Source: Chitinophagaceae bacterium UBA3430 (GTDB taxonomy: Bacteria > Bacteroidota > Bacteroidia > Chitinophagales > Chitinophagaceae). From it: a DNA stretch of 8,733 bases. Positions 6,068 through 8,733 of this stretch are shown here, piece after piece. A model generated the notes under the pieces. The model ran no database searches. It saw only the letters and a list, made by a program, of their open reading frames with translations, and was not told the origin of the DNA. A program made the position numbers and the translations under genes. Each line of letters opens with the position of its first letter. Positions within the stretch are counted from its first letter, which is position 1. The stretch spans positions 1-8,733 of the forward strand of contig DFST01000075.1 of assembly GCA_002378975.1 (NCBI GenBank). Reading direction: 5' to 3'.

Positions 6068-7012
6068 ATGTTTGATTTTTTCATCACTAACTGGTGGATC
6101 TGGATTTTACTCATTCTTTTCTTCAGTTCGCTTTATAGCGTCAATCAAGGGTATATCGCTGTGGTGGTGATGTTCGGTAAATACCAACGCATTGCTCGGC
6201 CCGGACTCAACATGAAGATCCCGATTTTGGAAACTGTTTTCCGTCGAGTGTCCATTCAAAACCGATCCGTGGAATTGGAATTTCAGGCCGTCACCTCCGA
6301 TCAAGCCAATGTGTATTTCAAAAGTATGTTGCTTTATTCCGTGCAGAATTCCGACGAGGAAACCGTCAAGAAAGTAGCGTTCAAATTCATCACCGATAAG
6401 GACCTGATGCAGGCGTTGATCCGCACCATCGAGGGAAATATCCGCTCTTTTGTGGCCACCAAAAAACAAGCAGAAGTGTTGGGCTTGCGTCGCGAGATCG
6501 TGCAATACGTAAAAGTCGAAGTAGATCATTCTCTGGAAGAGTGGGGCTATCACCTGCAAGATTTACAGATCAACGACATTACGTTTGATAAAGTGATCCT
6601 AGATTCCATGAGTAAGGTCGTTGCCTCCAACAACCTGAAAGCGGCTGCGGAGAATGAGGGACAAGCTTTGCTGATCACCAAGACTAAATCGGCTGAGGCG
6701 GAAGGGAATGCCATCAAGATCGCTGCAGAGGCTGAACGCGAGGCGGCTCGTTTGCGCGGACAAGGCGTGGCCCTCTTTCGAATGGAAGTGGCAGCCGGTA
6801 TGACCGAAGCGGCCGAACAAATGAAACAAGCAAATCTGGATACCAACGTGATCCTGTTCAGTATGTGGACGGAAGCCATCAAAAACTTTGCCGAATACGG
6901 AAAAGGTAACGTGATCTTCTTGGATGGTAGTCCAGATGGCATGGAAAATACCATGCGCCAGATCATGGGCCTCACCATCAAGCAAGCAGGTGACGCAGCC
7001 AGCAAGAGCTGA
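6068..7012 (+). CDS. SPFH/band-7 membrane protein (stomatin/prohibitin/HIR-like)
   Basis: Membrane-anchored scaffold protein of 314 aa. Residues 8-24 (NWWIWILLILFFSSLYS) are a single N-terminal membrane anchor. Residues 25-180 form the SPFH domain, starting VNQGYIAVVVMFGKYQRIARPGLN and including VSIQNRSVELEFQAVTSD. Residues 185-255 are an Ala/Glu/Lys-rich coiled coil (AEAEGNAIKIAAEAEREAARLRG) that in related proteins drives ring or cage assembly. The sequence resembles stomatin/QmcA and eukaryotic HIR proteins more than HflK/HflC, and no partner second SPFH gene or NfeD gene follows. Known relatives organise membrane microdomains or regulate membrane proteases; the partner here is unknown. 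It is the last gene before a strong terminator, 21 nt downstream of pepT. Confidence 0.92.
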   Translation: MFDFFITNWWIWILLILFFSSLYSVNQGYIAVVVMFGKYQRIARPGLNMKIPILETVFRRVSIQNRSVELEFQAVTSDQANVYFKSMLLYSVQNSDEETVKKVAFKFITDKDLMQALIRTIEGNIRSFVATKKQAEVLGLRREIVQYVKVEVDHSLEEWGYHLQDLQINDITFDKVILDSMSKVVASNNLKAAAENEGQALLITKTKSAEAEGNAIKIAAEAEREAARLRGQGVALFRMEVAAGMTEAAEQMKQANLDTNVILFSMWTEAIKNFAEYGKGNVIFLDGSPDGMENTMRQIMGLTIKQAGDAASKS

Positions 7013-7045
7013 TCACAGTCTCCTGCCGGCTGTTAAGATTCCCCT

Positions 7046-7084
7046 AAATCCGTTGCATACGCATCCGTATGGCAACGGATTTTT
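7046..7084 (+). terminator. Strong intrinsic terminator after the FKBP-pepT-SPFH unit
   Basis: A 16-bp stem with one bulged G: 7046-7061 (AAATCCGTTGCATACG) pairs with 7066-7082 around a CATC loop, the extra base being G7071. The 3' arm runs into TTTTT at 7080-7084. It begins 33 nt after the SPFH stop, as expected for the end of the operon. Confidence 0.92.
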
Positions 7085-7136
7085 CGTTATTAAGGTCTGT
7101 TGAAAAACTGAATGCGGTGGGGCTGTGACCACTTCC

Positions 7137-7144
7137 TAATTTTA
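7137..7144 (+). promoter_or_regulatory. Candidate -7 element for exbB-exbD
   Basis: TAATTTTA matches seven of eight positions of the Bacteroidota -7 consensus TAnnTTTG and lies 17 nt before the exbB ATG, after the upstream terminator. No properly spaced -33 TTG is evident, so this is a candidate only. Confidence 0.35.
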
Positions 7145-7161
7145 CATCAAATAAAACGGAC

Positions 7162-7857
7162 ATGATCGATCTGTTGCAGGTTACGGATACATTGAATAAA
7201 GTGATTAATCAGATTCCCGGTGATCGAAATGGGGATGGATACATTGGATTTTGGGAGTTGTTGATGACCGGCGGCTGGATCATGATCCCGCTGAGTGTCA
7301 TGCTCCTGCTTAGCATCTATTTTTTCTTTGAGCGTAGTCTGGCCATTCGTCAGTCTTTTCGGCTCGACTCCAACTTCATGAACATTGTTCGCGATCAGAT
7401 CATGACGGGCAACCTGACCGCCGCCCGCAACCTCGCCAAGAACACCGACAATCCTGTAGCCCGCGTGATCGATAAGGGCCTGCAGCGCATCGGGAAACCC
7501 ATTGAGAGCATTGAAAAGAGTATGAACAATGTGGGGGCCTTGGAAATGTATCGATTGGAAAAGAATCTGGGCGTACTGGCCGTGGTGTCCAAAGCGGCAC
7601 CGATCTTCGGATTTGTCGGCACGCTGGTCGGGATGATGCAGCTGTTCTCGGGCATTACCACATCTGCCGAGTTTACTCCGGCTTCCATCGCCGGCGGGAT
7701 CTATACCAAACTCATTACCTCGATCGCGGGATTGTTGATTGGCCTGGCCGCCTATCTTGCCTACAATTACCTGAACACGCAAATCGATAAAGCGGCCAAT
7801 CAGATCGAATCGGCGACCACTGACTTTCTGGACATCCTACAAGAACCCACCCGTTAG
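7162..7857 (+). CDS. exbB: ExbB/TolQ/MotA-family proton channel protein with N-terminal EF-hand-like loop
   Basis: Inner-membrane subunit that with ExbD forms the proton-driven motor energising TonB-dependent outer-membrane transport. Three membrane segments are visible: about 36-57 (GGWIMIPLSVMLLLSIYFFF), 136-165 (GVLAVVSKAAPIFGFVGTLVGM) and 177-205 (GGIYTKLITSIAGLLIGLAAYL), with a cytoplasmic domain between the first two. The GFVGTLVGMM and YTKLITSIAGLLIGL stretches and the ILQEPTR end are typical of Bacteroidota ExbB. The short N-terminal periplasmic part contains DRNGDGYIGFWE (21-32), matching the 12-residue EF-hand calcium loop at all ligand positions; I do not know this as a normal ExbB feature. 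exbD follows after 6 nt. No tonB lies in the window. MotA and TolQ share the fold, but the exbD neighbour supports ExbB. Confidence 0.94.
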   Translation: MIDLLQVTDTLNKVINQIPGDRNGDGYIGFWELLMTGGWIMIPLSVMLLLSIYFFFERSLAIRQSFRLDSNFMNIVRDQIMTGNLTAARNLAKNTDNPVARVIDKGLQRIGKPIESIEKSMNNVGALEMYRLEKNLGVLAVVSKAAPIFGFVGTLVGMMQLFSGITTSAEFTPASIAGGIYTKLITSIAGLLIGLAAYLAYNYLNTQIDKAANQIESATTDFLDILQEPTR

Positions 7858-7863
7858 TAACTC

Positions 7864-8265
7864 ATGGTTCGTCTACGCAAAAAACACAAACAGGAGTCCG
7901 AGGTATTCACCGATACCTTGGTAGACATCCTTTTTATTGTCTTGATGTTCTTTTTGATCGTATCGACCATCGCCAATCCAAACGTGGTGAGCGTCAACAA
8001 TCCCAAAGGAAGCAAGGATACCAAGGCCAAGCAGCACATCATGGTATCAATCGATCGAAATCAGCAATTTTTCTTGGGTACAACGGCGATCGGACGAGCA
8101 GATTTCGATTCTTCGTTGGTTCGGGAGATCCGCAAGTATCAATCGTTGGTGGATACCCCCACGGTAGTGATCAACGCCGATACAGCCGCCCAGTATGGGG
8201 AGGTTTTTCGAGTAATGCGGTTGGCCAAAAAGGAAAAAGCCCGCGTCGTGGCGCGGGTCGATTGA
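7864..8265 (+). CDS. exbD: ExbD/TolR-family biopolymer transport protein
   Basis: Single-pass inner-membrane partner of ExbB; its dimer sits inside the ExbB ring and couples proton flow to TonB. Residues 1-14 are a basic cytoplasmic tail, 19-37 are the membrane helix (LVDILFIVLMFFLIVSTIA) carrying the essential Asp at residue 21, equivalent to Asp25 of E. coli ExbD, and about 56-133 form the periplasmic domain (VVINADTAAQYGEVFRVM). The 133-aa length is slightly short but complete. It starts 6 nt after the exbB stop. Its final codons, A126 to R131, coincide with a GC hairpin that on the opposite strand looks like the prmC terminator. TolR is the alternative name for such proteins; no tolA, tolB or pal is nearby. 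Confidence 0.93.
   Translation: MVRLRKKHKQESEVFTDTLVDILFIVLMFFLIVSTIANPNVVSVNNPKGSKDTKAKQHIMVSIDRNQQFFLGTTAIGRADFDSSLVREIRKYQSLVDTPTVVINADTAAQYGEVFRVMRLAKKEKARVVARVD
8227..8257 (-). terminator. Likely prmC intrinsic terminator, encoded within exbD
   Basis: Read on the minus strand, CCCGCG (8257-8252) pairs perfectly with CGCGGG (8245-8240) around a 6-nt loop, followed after one C by TTTTT (8238-8234), CC and another TTTTT (8231-8227). The hairpin starts 12 nt past the prmC TAA. The opposite strand has no T tract, so it is directional. Confidence 0.75.
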
Positions 8266-8268
8266 TGG

Positions 8269-8733
8269 TTAGTTCGTCTCGGCGCGTAACATTCTCCATT
8301 TATTTTGCATGTCTCTTCGTAGCTCCGGTTTGTATCCGTACTGCTCGAATAGTTGTTTTGTCTGTTCGTGCCGGTCTTCATGCAATTCAATAAATATTTG
8401 TCCGCCGGAATTCAAATGAGCTTTTCCAAATTCCGCGATGCATCGATAAAACAACAACGGATCCTCATTGGGCGCAAACAGGGCGACGTGCGGCTCGTGT
8501 TCGGTTACCCAGGCAGGCATCGTGGACTTTTCTTCCCAGGCGATGTAAGGCGGGTTGCTGACGATCAGGTCATATTTGGGTAGCTTCGATCGCTGGGCAG
8601 GATCGGTGAAGTTCATTTCGATCAGGTCGATCTGGGTATCAAATCGATCCGCGTTTTTCCGAGTGACCTTTAGCGCCGGGGTGCTTATGTCCAAAGCCTG
8701 CACGGTTGATTCGGGAAACTGTCGCTTGATTGA
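8269..8733 (-). CDS. prmC: Release factor glutamine methyltransferase PrmC, 5' end outside window
   Basis: SAM-dependent enzyme that N5-methylates the Gln of the GGQ motif in release factors RF1 and RF2, improving translation termination. The last 155 codons are visible and the frame stays open to base 8733; the GTG at 8703 is internal, since the frame upstream reads SIKRQFPEST and then VQALDIS, the SAM-binding acidic-loop strand. The diagnostic NPPY motif is at 8556-8545 within DLIVSNPPYI, and EHEPHVALFAP follows, as usual in PrmC. The N-terminal helical domain and first SAM-binding motif are off the window. The TAA stop is 3 nt from the convergent exbD stop, and a likely terminator lies within exbD. 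Confidence 0.95.
   Translation of the reverse strand, partial: SIKRQFPESTVQALDISTPALKVTRKNADRFDTQIDLIEMNFTDPAQRSKLPKYDLIVSNPPYIAWEEKSTMPAWVTEHEPHVALFAPNEDPLLFYRCIAEFGKAHLNSGGQIFIELHEDRHEQTKQLFEQYGYKPELRRDMQNKWRMLRAETN

Noticed and set aside
6550..7005. Long minus-strand frames opposite the SPFH gene.
   Set aside because: They arise from the Ala/Glu-rich coiled-coil codons of the real gene; no motifs or credible starts.
7147..7782. 211-codon minus-strand frame opposite exbB.
   Set aside because: Its composition is a His/Gln/Arg-rich shadow of exbB codons, with no recognisable domain.

Overview
The window looks like ordinary chromosomal DNA of a Bacteroidota bacterium, possibly near the Chitinophagaceae/Sphingobacteria. 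GC content is near 50% by eye. The signs are an ExbB/ExbD pair of the Bacteroidota type, a secreted DUF1343/NamZ muramidase, a LysM protein with a degenerate RlpA-like C-terminal domain, almost no Shine-Dalgarno sequences before the starts, and A/T-rich sites resembling the Bacteroidota -7 element (TAnnTTTG). The lineage is inferred from gene content; no rRNA or other marker is present.

Layout: (1) 1-1901, plus strand: the 3' part of an RsmB/NOP-type RNA cytosine-C5 methyltransferase overlaps by 8 nt a secreted LysM plus double-psi-beta-barrel protein. (2) 1895-4223, minus strand: namZ then fmt, one base apart. fmt converges on the LysM gene with a 7-nt overlap. (3) 4224-4336: a 113-bp divergent promoter region holding five CAAACT units at about 9-nt spacing. 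(4) 4337-7012, plus strand: a SlyD-like FKBP isomerase, peptidase T and a membrane SPFH/band-7 protein with gaps of 9 and 21 nt, closed by a strong hairpin terminator. (5) 7162-8265, plus strand: exbB-exbD, the proton channel that energises TonB-type transport. (6) 8269-8733, minus strand: the 3' part of prmC, convergent with exbD.

Themes: the methyltransferase, Fmt and PrmC serve translation (rRNA modification, initiator tRNA formylation, release-factor methylation). NamZ and the LysM protein act on or bind peptidoglycan. FKBP, PepT and the SPFH protein concern protein folding, peptide turnover and membrane organisation. No mobile element, CRISPR array, tRNA, rRNA or defence system is visible, and no stretch above 300 bases lacks a gene.

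I see no wholly new system. The features most worth a second look are a canonical EF-hand loop in the periplasmic N-terminus of ExbB; a 9-nt-period CAAACT repeat occurring both in-frame in the LysM gene and in the namZ/FKBP promoter region, sharing an exact 15-mer; a prmC terminator apparently encoded inside the exbD coding sequence; and an insertion of about 60 residues with a Lys/Pro/Glu-rich segment in NamZ.
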